Made by a program: the position numbers and the translations under genes. The notes under the pieces are model-generated. The model was not told the DNA's origin. It ran no database searches and saw only the letters and a list, made by a program, of their open reading frames with translations. 64,000 bases of DNA from Candidatus Vicinibacter proximus (lineage in GTDB: Bacteria > Bacteroidota > Bacteroidia > Chitinophagales > Saprospiraceae), in NCBI GenBank assembly GCA_016713905.1, contig JADJOE010000003.1:1178001-1242000 (forward strand). Reading direction: 5' to 3'. Position 1 is the stretch's first letter, and each line of letters begins with the position of its first letter. Shown piece after piece: positions 27,690 to 35,902 of this stretch.

Positions 27690-28706
27690 TTAATAAATCG
27701 GGCACTTTTTATAAATACCTATAGGTTTTACTCCTTTAAATACATATTGAACAGCAATTTCAGGTCCTCCCCTCTTATTAGTAGCTGACTTAAATGCTGA
27801 GGTATTCATGTCATAACTTCCGGAAATCAACCAATTTTTCCATTCCAAACCGAAATTAGGGATAAGGGCATCGTCCACTCTAACATTACAACCTAAAAGC
27901 ACATTTAAGACCTGGCCGGGTGTTCTGTTTAAATAAATTCTTATCAAGCCTGACCCTACCATTTCCTTATAATCGGCCTGTGATTGATAATTTGCTCCTA
28001 AAATTAAATCTAGAAATCCTCCAATACCAACATTAAACTGACTGGATCCGGAATACCTAAAAGGCAAAAGGGACTTTGTTCCATTTGATGAATAAAAACT
28101 TTGATTTGGTTTATTGATATGAAAAATATTCCCGTTAATCATGAATCTGGTTCTTTTAGTTAAAGCAAATTCATACAAAACACCTGTACCTAGATCCAAA
28201 AAGAAATCTCCGCTGGTGGAATAAGTTTCACGTGAGGAAACATTTGGGTCAAATCTGTCACCAATCCATTGGACATCCCATCTCAATTTCTCATTGCCAA
28301 ATCTTCTTTGGGCAATAGAAGGACTAATTCCAATGTTTACTAGATGGCGTTTACTAAAACTCCTTGAGTACCCAATATTTGGGACTAACTTATTCATGTT
28401 GAGTCTGGAATCACCAGCTCTGTCATAGTCAAATCCAATTCCAAGATTAATTTGGCCAGCATTCTTGGGTAATTGAATCTTGGTATCATATAAAAAACTT
28501 ACAGTCATATATGGCACAGGTACCGAAAGCCACTGATTTCTATAATTGACTGTCAATCGATGGTCACCATCAAAATGACCAATTAAAGCAGGTGAAAGGT
28601 TATGGTAGTTATAATAAAATTGGGAAAAATGAACATCCTGGGCTTGAATTCCTATCCAACCAATCATAAATACCCACAAAAAACATTTTTTCAACATAAA
28701 AATCAT
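27690..28706 (-). CDS. PorP/SprF family T9SS outer-membrane protein (cassette 1)
   Basis: This 338-residue beta-barrel protein has a signal peptide (1-23, ending GIQAQ). Conserved features shared with the cassette 2 copy are HFSQFYYNYHNLSPALIG, NYRNQW, FDYDRAGDSRL, AQRRFGNEKLRWDVQW and a C-terminal NWLISGSYDMNTSAF followed by RGGPEIAVQYVF. It leads the first three-gene cassette and has its own promoter about 80 bases upstream. ATG at 28706 is used; ATG at 28697 is also possible. By analogy with SprF it should support surface delivery of the type B protein encoded two genes downstream. Confidence 0.88.
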   Translation of the reverse strand: MIFMLKKCFLWVFMIGWIGIQAQDVHFSQFYYNYHNLSPALIGHFDGDHRLTVNYRNQWLSVPVPYMTVSFLYDTKIQLPKNAGQINLGIGFDYDRAGDSRLNMNKLVPNIGYSRSFSKRHLVNIGISPSIAQRRFGNEKLRWDVQWIGDRFDPNVSSRETYSTSGDFFLDLGTGVLYEFALTKRTRFMINGNIFHINKPNQSFYSSNGTKSLLPFRYSGSSQFNVGIGGFLDLILGANYQSQADYKEMVGSGLIRIYLNRTPGQVLNVLLGCNVRVDDALIPNFGLEWKNWLISGSYDMNTSAFKSATNKRGGPEIAVQYVFKGVKPIGIYKKCPIY

Positions 28707-28783
28707 GTTTATAAAATTCTAAATAAAGGGAAGATGGAAATCCGAAATATGGGACCTTGGTCGGGTGAACCAAATGTGTTGAC

Positions 28784-28814
28784 CAAAGGTACAAAATTAT
28801 TCATAATTCACATA
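28784..28814 (-). promoter_or_regulatory. Promoter for cassette 1
   Basis: The minus strand reads TATG, 19 bases, TACCTTTG. The -7 box is a full match to TANNTTTG, and the -33 box has one mismatch to TTTG at exact spacing. The leader would be about 70 bases. Confidence 0.6.
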
Positions 28815-29024
28815 TATAATAAACTTTTATATGAAAAAAAATCATACAACCGAATCTTAATATATATAATCATCTGTATATCTGCAATTTAATATATTAT
28901 TTGAGGCATAAATTTAAAAAAATAAATTAAAGAGTATCTCAAGTACCTATCCTATCATAAAACCTAAAATCTGGGTTTTAAAAAATAGACTATTCTGGCA
29001 CTTTTGGGACAATGGTTATTTATG

Positions 29025-29055
29025 TTTAACTTGAACCTTTATTTAGCTAATTTTG
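29025..29055 (+). promoter_or_regulatory. Promoter for DUF7009-fdhD-mobA
   Basis: TTTA, 19 bases, then TAATTTTG at 29048-29055. The -7 box is a full match and the -33 box has one mismatch. Transcription would start near 29062, which supports the ATG at 29073 rather than the upstream in-frame ATG at 29004. Confidence 0.55.
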
Positions 29056-29072
29056 TAATCATAACAAAGTCA

Positions 29073-29456
29073 ATGAAACTCAGGATAAATACCAATTCAA
29101 TTAGATTCCGTCTTAGCAGGGAAGATATGGACAGTTTTAATAAATTAAAGGTAGTTTCCATTTCCATTCCCTTTGGCCAAAAAAGTGATGAATTGTTCAC
29201 CTATTCCATTATCCAGACAAAAAATGAAAAAATAGATGTAAGTTATGTAAATAACCACCTGAGACTTTTTATTCCCCAATCGCTTGCGGATGAATGGATC
29301 CAGACGGAAAAAGTTGGTTTTAGCGAAAATTTAATAATCAATAAGGACTGTGCGCTTTTTGTATTGGTTGAAAAAGATTTTCAATGCCTTAAACCCAGAG
29401 AATTTGAAGACGAGTCATTAAACTTCCCAAATCCTCTTGCTAACAGCTCCATTTAA
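29073..29456 (+). CDS. DUF7009-like small protein
   Basis: This 127-residue cytosolic protein of unknown function starts at ATG 29073 with MKLRINTNSIRFRLS. That N-terminus, the ISIPFG segment, the LFIPQSLADEW segment and the C-terminal VEKDFQCL...FPNPLA are, from memory, features of the DUF7009 family; I cannot confirm this without a profile search. The stop is one base before the fdhD start, so the two are translationally linked. The context suggests a role alongside molybdoenzyme maturation, but this is inference. Confidence 0.65.
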   Translation: MKLRINTNSIRFRLSREDMDSFNKLKVVSISIPFGQKSDELFTYSIIQTKNEKIDVSYVNNHLRLFIPQSLADEWIQTEKVGFSENLIINKDCALFVLVEKDFQCLKPREFEDESLNFPNPLANSSI

Positions 29457-29457
29457 G

Positions 29458-30309
29458 ATGTACTCCCCTGGAATAAATCAAAAAGAAATAATTTGTTGGG
29501 AAGATGGTAAAACAATCCAAAGGTTAGACAAAGTTGTTGCCGAAGAACCTTTAGAAATAATTATACGACTAAAAATAGACAAGAAAACTATTTTTAAGAC
29601 TATTTCAATTACGATGAGAACTCCCGGACTTGACGAAAAACTCTGTCTTGGATTTCTTTTCAATGAAGGTATTATTGATTCCAAAGACGACGTGATTTCT
29701 ATAGACCATAGAATGAATTGCTCCGACCTAGAAATTACCAATCAATCTATAATATTAGAGCTAAAACCAAATTTGAATCATAGAATTCTAAATTTGAATC
29801 GGCACTTTTATACAACTTCCAGTTGTGGCGTATGTGGGAAAACAGCCATAGATCTTGCCATCACAAGTTGTCACTATATTCCCAAGAAACTGGAGCGCTC
29901 GATAAATCCATCCACCTTAGGAAAGCTTCCTGAGCTTTTAAAAAAAGAACAAATTCTGTTTCACCTAACAGGAGGCATACATGCATGTGGAATTTTCAAT
30001 TTAAAAAATGAATTAATTTACTTCGCAGAAGATGTTGGACGCCATAATGCCTTAGACAAAGTAGCTGGTTGGTGCCTTGAGAACCAATTGCTTCCAATGT
30101 CTGATCACATTTTAATACTTTCGGGTCGAGCAAGTTTCGAACTAATTCAAAAAGCAATGTGTATGGGAATCCCCGTAATTTGTTCGGTTGGTGCTCCAAG
30201 CTCTCTTGCCATCGAATTAGCAGAAAGTCAAGGAATAACTTTGATAGGCTTTCTAAAAAGTAATAAAATGAATATTTACTCAGGATATTTTAGATTAGAA
30301 TCCGAATAA
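29458..30309 (+). CDS. fdhD: Formate dehydrogenase accessory sulfurtransferase FdhD
   Basis: FdhD transfers sulfur from a cysteine desulfurase to the molybdenum cofactor of formate dehydrogenases. The signature SSCGVCGK holds Cys123 and Cys126, matching the redox-active pair (Cys121/Cys124) of E. coli FdhD. Other family segments are EEPLEI, TPGLDEKLCLGFLFNEGI, LTGGIHACGIF, EDVGRHNALDK and LSGRASFELIQKA. At 283 residues the length is normal. ATG at 29458 is preferred; an upstream TTG at 29437 overlaps the previous gene. mobA begins one base after its stop. No formate dehydrogenase gene is in the window. Confidence 0.95.
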   Translation: MYSPGINQKEIICWEDGKTIQRLDKVVAEEPLEIIIRLKIDKKTIFKTISITMRTPGLDEKLCLGFLFNEGIIDSKDDVISIDHRMNCSDLEITNQSIILELKPNLNHRILNLNRHFYTTSSCGVCGKTAIDLAITSCHYIPKKLERSINPSTLGKLPELLKKEQILFHLTGGIHACGIFNLKNELIYFAEDVGRHNALDKVAGWCLENQLLPMSDHILILSGRASFELIQKAMCMGIPVICSVGAPSSLAIELAESQGITLIGFLKSNKMNIYSGYFRLESE

Positions 30310-30310
30310 A

Positions 30311-30880
30311 ATGACTGGCATTGTATTGTGTGGTGGTTTAAGTTCAAGGCTTGGTAAAGACAAAATGATAATCGAGAAGGATAATCAACCAATCTTTCAA
30401 TACTGGAATAATATTCTTCGGACCTTTTGCTCTGATGTCTTCATTTCTTGCACCCTTGATCAAAAAAATAAATATAAAATAGAAAATACAATTCATGATA
30501 ATGAAATAAATCAGGGGCCTTTAGCGGGTATTGTTTCTGGCATTAAAATATTTCCATTTACCCCTTTATTTGTAGTAGCTTGTGACCTTGTATATTTGAA
30601 TAAACAAGATCTCTTGACATTACTAACATTAAGAAATGAAAATAAAATGGCCACATGTTATAAAAACTATGAAAACAATTTACCCTTTCCATTATTTACA
30701 ATTTATGAACCAAATATTTTCAAACCGCTTATTGATGAGTTACAATTTGGAAGAAAATCTGCCTTAGATGTTTTGTTAAAAAATGAAATAAATTTGATTG
30801 AAAGGCAAATAAATTTTAAAGGCATTAACACTGGACAGGAATTATTAGATTATCAAAATAATGAATTGAATTCAGCATAA
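30311..30880 (+). CDS. mobA: Molybdenum cofactor guanylyltransferase MobA
   Basis: MobA adds GMP to molybdopterin, making the guanine dinucleotide form of the cofactor. The N-terminal nucleotide-binding signature LCGGLSSRLGKDK (residues 6-18) is diagnostic, followed by NQGPLAGI and the metal-binding VVACDLVYL region. The length of 189 residues is typical. It is the last gene of the DUF7009-fdhD-mobA unit, so the cell probably makes a guanine-dinucleotide molybdoenzyme that is encoded elsewhere. Confidence 0.93.
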   Translation: MTGIVLCGGLSSRLGKDKMIIEKDNQPIFQYWNNILRTFCSDVFISCTLDQKNKYKIENTIHDNEINQGPLAGIVSGIKIFPFTPLFVVACDLVYLNKQDLLTLLTLRNENKMATCYKNYENNLPFPLFTIYEPNIFKPLIDELQFGRKSALDVLLKNEINLIERQINFKGINTGQELLDYQNNELNSA

Positions 30881-30964
30881 ACTCAATTTTCTATAACAAA
30901 TATATTCAATCCATTTTTTGATTTGCGGTTTCGTATTAAAAGGTTTAATTCTAAATCTGAATAG

Positions 30965-31147
30965 CTGTTCCCATTAATTAATAATCTTCATTACGATCAC
31001 AAAGTACTAAACGGTAGTTTAATAAGTGAATCCCATGGCCAACCATCGGCGGAACTTTATTTGAATGTATCCAACTGGCAGGACTTCTACCTAGATGGAC
31101 TCATGCAGGAGCGCACGCATAAAATCAAAGATTGGAAGATATTCTAA
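30965..31147 (+). pseudogene. Possible gene remnant in the 30881-31232 gap
   Basis: The 352-base gap between mobA and the next gene contains one 60-codon open stretch bounded by stops, with no good start codon. Its translation has soluble-protein character (LHYDHKVLNGSLISESHG then LYLNVSNWQDFYLDGLMQER and HKIKDWKIF). It reads like the C-terminal end of a lost gene, but I recognise no family. Apart from this I see nothing in the gap. Confidence 0.28.
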
Positions 31148-31232
31148 ATGGGAATAGAAAATATTATGCAAAAATAAGCAGAATTAGTAAAATGCCATAA
31201 ACTAGTAAAAAACAAGTATTAAGAAATTAAAG

Positions 31233-32234
31233 CTATTTGGAATAAATAACTATAACGAAAGCTCTTTTGATCAGTCTAAGCAACCTCTTATAAGAAGGCA
31301 AACCAATTGATTCATTCCAAATATAAAATAGATGATTCTTCAACTTTGGTATAAAGTCTATAAACTTATCTATTTCAGATTGTTGGCTAACTAATTTTTT
31401 ATTCAAGAAATATGAAATCAATTGATTTACTATTGGAATAATCACTATAAACCACAAAATAATAACTAATACTGTCCTTAGGAGGTATCCAATATAAAAA
31501 TATATACTCTTGTGCTCTGGAATGAAATAAGTAAAAACAGACAAAATGAAAAATATTATAAAAACAAAATAATACTTTTTAATCTTAGAGGAATAATTAA
31601 CCGGCTCCTCATGATTTGCGCTTACCTCCTGAAGTTCAATCAAATCAGAATCGGTTACATTCCTATTATTTTTCCATAAACGAAAGATAAAAATCGAAAT
31701 AAAAAAGGCAGAAATTGAATAAATCGCAAAATATAGAGATACCAAGTAAAAACTTCCATTAACTACCTCCAGACTAAAAATACTTGAAAGTGTTTTATTA
31801 ATAAAGATGTTCAGAGCTTCCCATAAATTCATGCCATAAATAATAGTAAGAATTAGTACTTTCTGAAAAGCCGATTCCAGAAAGGATATCGTGGTAACAA
31901 GAAAGATAGAAAACCAATTTATAGAAAATATAGAATAAACAAAAATAGATATCAATGCTTGAAAGAAAATAGCCAAATAGGCTGTTGGAGGGGTATGGGG
32001 ACTTAATAAGAGTTTTATTATTGCTACCTGAAATAAACTGACGATTATGGTTTTGCGAGGGATTCTAGAATAAAAAAAAATAAAGGTCAAAATACTAACT
32101 GAAAGACCATTCAAAATAATTCCTGAGAATGGTAATTTGAATGCATGCAATATACCTCCCAAGCCAGATTCAACTAACCCCCAAAATGCTGTTAATCTAA
32201 AAATAATTTTATTACGATTTGCTTCCGACAGCAT
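31233..32234 (-). CDS. Polytopic inner-membrane protein of unknown function
   Basis: This 333-residue protein has roughly eight hydrophobic helices in two blocks (about 15-190 and 225-285), separated by an acidic cytosolic loop (about 197-215), and a basic C-terminal tail (KRLLRLIKRAF). There is no signal peptide or recognisable catalytic motif. The N-terminal block, with WGLVESGLGGILHAFKLP, faintly recalls S components of ECF-type vitamin transporters, and the second block could be a T-like domain, but this is speculative. It starts 9 bases after gldC and ends the TraB-TonB receptor-DUF4249-gldC run, so it is probably co-transcribed with a gliding gene. Confidence 0.6.
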   Translation of the reverse strand: MLSEANRNKIIFRLTAFWGLVESGLGGILHAFKLPFSGIILNGLSVSILTFIFFYSRIPRKTIIVSLFQVAIIKLLLSPHTPPTAYLAIFFQALISIFVYSIFSINWFSIFLVTTISFLESAFQKVLILTIIYGMNLWEALNIFINKTLSSIFSLEVVNGSFYLVSLYFAIYSISAFFISIFIFRLWKNNRNVTDSDLIELQEVSANHEEPVNYSSKIKKYYFVFIIFFILSVFTYFIPEHKSIYFYIGYLLRTVLVIILWFIVIIPIVNQLISYFLNKKLVSQQSEIDKFIDFIPKLKNHLFYIWNESIGLPSYKRLLRLIKRAFVIVIYSK

Positions 32235-32243
32235 TAAAATAGT

Positions 32244-32585
32244 CTAATTACCAGGAGGTATAATTTCTGTTTTTTCACCAAAATATTGCACAAATTGCTT
32301 AAAATCGTCGGCTAATTGTTGATTGTTGGTAGATTTAAGATAAGTGTCTCGGAGAGCATTTAACGTTTGAAACATAAATCTATCCATTTCTACAACTTGC
32401 ATTTCCTTGGTCCATAGATCTAGTTTGAGTGTATCCAAGCTATCTTTCTCAAAAATTGATAGCAAGATTCCCTTAGCTGAAGAAAGTGCACCTCCCCCTG
32501 AATCCTCTGCACTCCATTCTATTTCTGATGGTATGTTTTCTTGGTCTAGGGTTACCCTAATGATGATTTCAGACTTCTTTGCCAT
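32244..32585 (-). CDS. gldC: Gliding motility protein GldC
   Basis: This 113-residue cytosolic protein closely follows the Flavobacterium GldC pattern: MAKKSEIIIRVTLDQ at the start, IEWSAEDSG, LLSIFEKDS, LRLDLWTKEM-like (here LKLDLWTKEMQV), then EMDRFMFQTLNALRDTY and a C-terminal FVQYFGEK. GldC is a conserved accessory protein of Bacteroidota gliding with no known biochemical activity; it is found with T9SS and gliding genes, though it is not essential for secretion in F. johnsoniae. It follows the DUF4249 gene by 2 bases and precedes an unknown membrane protein by 9 bases. Confidence 0.88.
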   Translation of the reverse strand: MAKKSEIIIRVTLDQENIPSEIEWSAEDSGGGALSSAKGILLSIFEKDSLDTLKLDLWTKEMQVVEMDRFMFQTLNALRDTYLKSTNNQQLADDFKQFVQYFGEKTEIIPPGN

Positions 32586-32587
32586 GT

Positions 32588-33523
32588 TTAATTTGGAACT
32601 ACCATTTTATAATATTTGCAATTTTGGACTCCAAAGATACCAAGGCCGTTGGAAATATTTCCATCAATTCTGACATAAGAAGAAAAGGGGCCCTGACGTG
32701 TACGACTGACCTCCAATGTATTCCAGAAATCAAACTGACTTTTATCTATAACACACCATTTGATTTCAATACTATCACCCTTTCTGAAATACCCAGTTGT
32801 TTCATTGAAATCTTCGCCGGGAGCACTGGCTTTTTGTAAAATAAACTTGAAGGATTGCCCATTAAAAAAGTAATCATCTGTGACTGAACTAAAGTTAGGT
32901 ATTAATGCTTCACCCTCCCCTGCTGTGAAATATCTGTAATAATCCTTTTCTACTGGTCTATCTACAATTTTACAAAATAATTGCAAAAAACTATCAAGAG
33001 GTTTTCCCGGTACGTCTTCAAACCAAATGGAATCTATTGGAACAAGGGGAGGTATGACTCCTGTTGACATTACTGAATCATTATCAGCATATACATTAAG
33101 TCTATATTCAATTCCCTCAGAGATTTGCAAAAGCCCCTGAATATCAACATACACACAAAAATTTACAGATACACTATCTAGGTTTAAGCCAAATCGTTTT
33201 GCTAAAGATTCACGAAGCTCAGCCGGCACTTCATTAAGGCATATTTCTTGTAATTCTACCTTTTGATTATTAGTGTTTATAAAGACTTTCGCATCATGAA
33301 TAAATAGCTGATCTAAAATATTTAATCCGAAATCTGTATAGAAAGGTAAGGATTTTGTTAAGATAACGTATGGAGGTATTCCTTCTTCAGACTTTTCAAT
33401 ATAAGCCTCCACAACAATTTTTTGCAGATCAGTATTGGTTATGGGAATATATTCCTCTTCACACGAAGTTAATAAAACTGCAATAAGCCCTATCAAAATC
33501 AATAAAAAATGAAGCGTTCTCAT
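32588..33523 (-). CDS. DUF4249 surface lipoprotein
   Basis: This 311-residue lipoprotein has a signal peptide with lipobox LLTSC and lipidated Cys21, then an acidic start (CEEEYIP). The sequence TDLQKIVVEAYIEKSEEG near the mature N-terminus and the later VPIDSIWFED region fit the DUF4249 family, beta-rich proteins found next to TonB-dependent receptors in Bacteroidota. The gene overlaps the receptor gene by 4 bases, showing translational coupling. It probably caps or assists the receptor at the cell surface. The substrate is unknown; in this family a peptide or metal-related ligand is sometimes guessed, without support here. Confidence 0.85.
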   Translation of the reverse strand: MRTLHFLLILIGLIAVLLTSCEEEYIPITNTDLQKIVVEAYIEKSEEGIPPYVILTKSLPFYTDFGLNILDQLFIHDAKVFINTNNQKVELQEICLNEVPAELRESLAKRFGLNLDSVSVNFCVYVDIQGLLQISEGIEYRLNVYADNDSVMSTGVIPPLVPIDSIWFEDVPGKPLDSFLQLFCKIVDRPVEKDYYRYFTAGEGEALIPNFSSVTDDYFFNGQSFKFILQKASAPGEDFNETTGYFRKGDSIEIKWCVIDKSQFDFWNTLEVSRTRQGPFSSYVRIDGNISNGLGIFGVQNCKYYKMVVPN

Positions 33524-35871
33524 CTCAATTCTCTTTTAGTATTATCCCAATAAAAATTCCAAACAATTGAAGGAATCAATGTAAATATGGAAACCTTTAC
33601 AGCCCTAGCTTTAGCATTTCCAGTTAAAATATTTGAGTTCAAATCAGTATACAAGAAAAATGGGTTCTTTCTGTTGTAAATATTATAAATTGAAAAAACC
33701 CAACTACTGTAAAACTGCTTTTTATGATTAGCTCTGTTATCATAAGTAATGGATAAATCCAGTCTATGGTAATCATCTAATCGAGAACTATTTCTTGGTC
33801 CATATTCTACATTTGGACGACCGTTTATGATAAATAAACTTTGAATCGGCGTGTAAGCTCTACCTGTTGCGTAGATAAAATTAGATGAAAGTTGCCAATT
33901 TTTATTTATTTGGTAACTGCCTACAATTACCAAATCATGCGGCCTGTCAAAGACTGCCGGATAAACGCGACCATTCTCAATACCATCATACCACCTTTCA
34001 GTTTTGGACAAGGTATAACCAATCCAACCATTTAATCTCCCCTTCTTTTTTCTAAGAAAAAACTCAATACCGTAAGCACGCCCCTTCCCGTAAACAAATT
34101 CATTTTCAACTTCTGCTGAAAACATTTCTACATAGCTCTCCCTATAGTCAATTTGATTTCTCAAATCCTTAAAATAGACTTCTACTGAAGTTTCAATATG
34201 GTCGTTAAAAATATTCTTGAAATAACCTAAAGCATACTGCAATCCTATTTGAGGCTTGACAACTTCTGTGCTTGGGACCCAAATATCAGTAGGCAAAGTG
34301 CTTCCTGAATTGCTTACCAAATGCAAATACTGACTTGCAATCGTGAATCCACCTTTTAGGGAAGAATTTGCATCCAATTTTTTATTAAAAACAATTCTAG
34401 GTTCTGGAACAAAATAAGTCTTTACTACTTGCCCTTTACTAAAATTAATATTACGAGAAGAACTAAAATATGGCCCCATAAAAACAAATGCAGAAAGACG
34501 TATTCCATAATTTAGGCTTAATCCAGAATTGAATTTCCAATCATCAGAGACATAAATTTCTGCCTCATGTGCATATTTCTTTTTAAGGTTTGAAACAAAA
34601 TCAACTTCACCATTTGTAGCATTTACAATATTAGGAGTAAGCTGATGGTAGGTGTGCCTTAGCCCATATTTCACATGGTGTGTCGGATTTGGATAAAAAT
34701 CAAAGTCAGTTTTAAAAGAAAAATCTTTAACCCCAGAATTTAATCTAACTTGAAATTCTTCCTGCCCACCCTTTAATTGAAAATTATAATCGTTATAAAT
34801 AAAGGAAACATTTGCAAACAAGTTTTCTTTAATTATACGATTCCATCGAAGTGTGCTGGTAGCGTTTCCATACGGCAACTCAACAGAGAATGCTCTATCC
34901 CCACTATTAAATTTAAAAACATCTCTTCCAAAGTATCCACTTAAATATAATCTGTCTTTTTCAGAAATACGAAAATTAATTTTGGTGTTCAAATCATAAA
35001 AATAATAATTTGTTCCAGCATAACTAGTTTGATTAATAAATGGTTGTGCAAGGTCTAAAGCATATGTTCTTCTAGCTGAAACGATAAATGAACTTTTATT
35101 TTTTTGAACAGGCCCTTGCGCTGTTATTCTTGAAGAAATTAATCCAATCCCTCCTTCAATGCTGTAATTCTCATCATTACCTTCTTTCATTTGTACATCT
35201 ATAACAGAAGAAATTCTGCTTCCATATTCGGCTGGCATACTTCCCTTTATTAATTTTGTATTTCTAATTGCATCTGAATTAAAAACGCTAAAAAAACCAA
35301 GTAAGTGACCAGTATTATAAACTACTGCTTCATCCAATAAAACAAGATTTTGATCTGGACCGCCTCCTCTTACATATAATCCTGCTGTACCTTCTGTTGC
35401 AGAGGATACTCCGGGTAAAAGCTGCAAAGCTTTAAGTGCATCAATTTCTCCTAACAGCGCGGGGAGTCTTTTAATACTCTCTACATCCAAATCTATAGTA
35501 CCCATCTCATTACTCTCAACATTTTTCTTTAGTTCATCAGATGTAATAACAATTTCATCCATTAAAATACCTTGATTAAGTTTTACATGAATGGTTGTAT
35601 CTGCATTCAATTCAAGTGAAAATTCAACATTATTGTAACCTGTATAAGAAAAAACAAACTCATAATATCCCTCACTTAAAGTTATGGAGTAAAATCCATA
35701 ATTGTTAGAAATTGCACCAACTGTAGGATTCTTCTTTAAATAAAGATTTGCTCCAACAAGCGATTCTCCTGTTGATTTTTCAGTTATGTATCCATTTATT
35801 GTATACTTTTTTTGAGCATGTGAAGTATACAATAAACTAAAAAAAAATAATAGTAAAAATATTCTATACAT
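33520..35871 (-). CDS. TonB-dependent receptor with carboxypeptidase-like N-terminal domain
   Basis: This outer-membrane active transporter has 783 residues from ATG 35871, which precedes a signal peptide ending SHAQ. The frame extends 16 codons further upstream without merit. Residues about 22-100 form a carboxypeptidase-regulatory-like domain (INGYITEKSTGESLVGANLYL). A plug domain follows with YVRGGGPDQNLVLLDEAVVYN and EYGSRISSVIDVQMKEG, then a 22-strand-type barrel to the end. It is not of the SusC class: it lacks the SusC signature and pairs with DUF4249 rather than SusD. A TraB-like gene lies 31 bases upstream. Confidence 0.9.
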   Translation of the reverse strand: MYRIFLLLFFFSLLYTSHAQKKYTINGYITEKSTGESLVGANLYLKKNPTVGAISNNYGFYSITLSEGYYEFVFSYTGYNNVEFSLELNADTTIHVKLNQGILMDEIVITSDELKKNVESNEMGTIDLDVESIKRLPALLGEIDALKALQLLPGVSSATEGTAGLYVRGGGPDQNLVLLDEAVVYNTGHLLGFFSVFNSDAIRNTKLIKGSMPAEYGSRISSVIDVQMKEGNDENYSIEGGIGLISSRITAQGPVQKNKSSFIVSARRTYALDLAQPFINQTSYAGTNYYFYDLNTKINFRISEKDRLYLSGYFGRDVFKFNSGDRAFSVELPYGNATSTLRWNRIIKENLFANVSFIYNDYNFQLKGGQEEFQVRLNSGVKDFSFKTDFDFYPNPTHHVKYGLRHTYHQLTPNIVNATNGEVDFVSNLKKKYAHEAEIYVSDDWKFNSGLSLNYGIRLSAFVFMGPYFSSSRNINFSKGQVVKTYFVPEPRIVFNKKLDANSSLKGGFTIASQYLHLVSNSGSTLPTDIWVPSTEVVKPQIGLQYALGYFKNIFNDHIETSVEVYFKDLRNQIDYRESYVEMFSAEVENEFVYGKGRAYGIEFFLRKKKGRLNGWIGYTLSKTERWYDGIENGRVYPAVFDRPHDLVIVGSYQINKNWQLSSNFIYATGRAYTPIQSLFIINGRPNVEYGPRNSSRLDDYHRLDLSITYDNRANHKKQFYSSWVFSIYNIYNRKNPFFLYTDLNSNILTGNAKARAVKVSIFTLIPSIVWNFYWDNTKRELR

Positions 35872-35902
35872 GAACGAGCAGATATGGTAATTAAACCAAT
35901 AC

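Larger units (their letters stand above)
28707..29072. other. Divergent intergenic region
   Basis: About 366 AT-rich bases separate cassette 1 from the DUF7009-like gene. They contain a promoter for each direction (28784-28814 on the minus strand, 29025-29055 on the plus strand). I see no credible small gene or structured RNA in the remainder. Confidence 0.5.

Noticed and set aside
14139..28706. Cassette pair as a recent duplication or assembly artefact
   Set aside because: The paired proteins align in domain order but differ widely in sequence, so the duplication is old and not a repeat error.
29004..29072. Extended N-terminus of the DUF7009-like protein from ATG 29004
   Set aside because: The -7 box lies inside this stretch, and the family-like N-terminus begins at ATG 29073.
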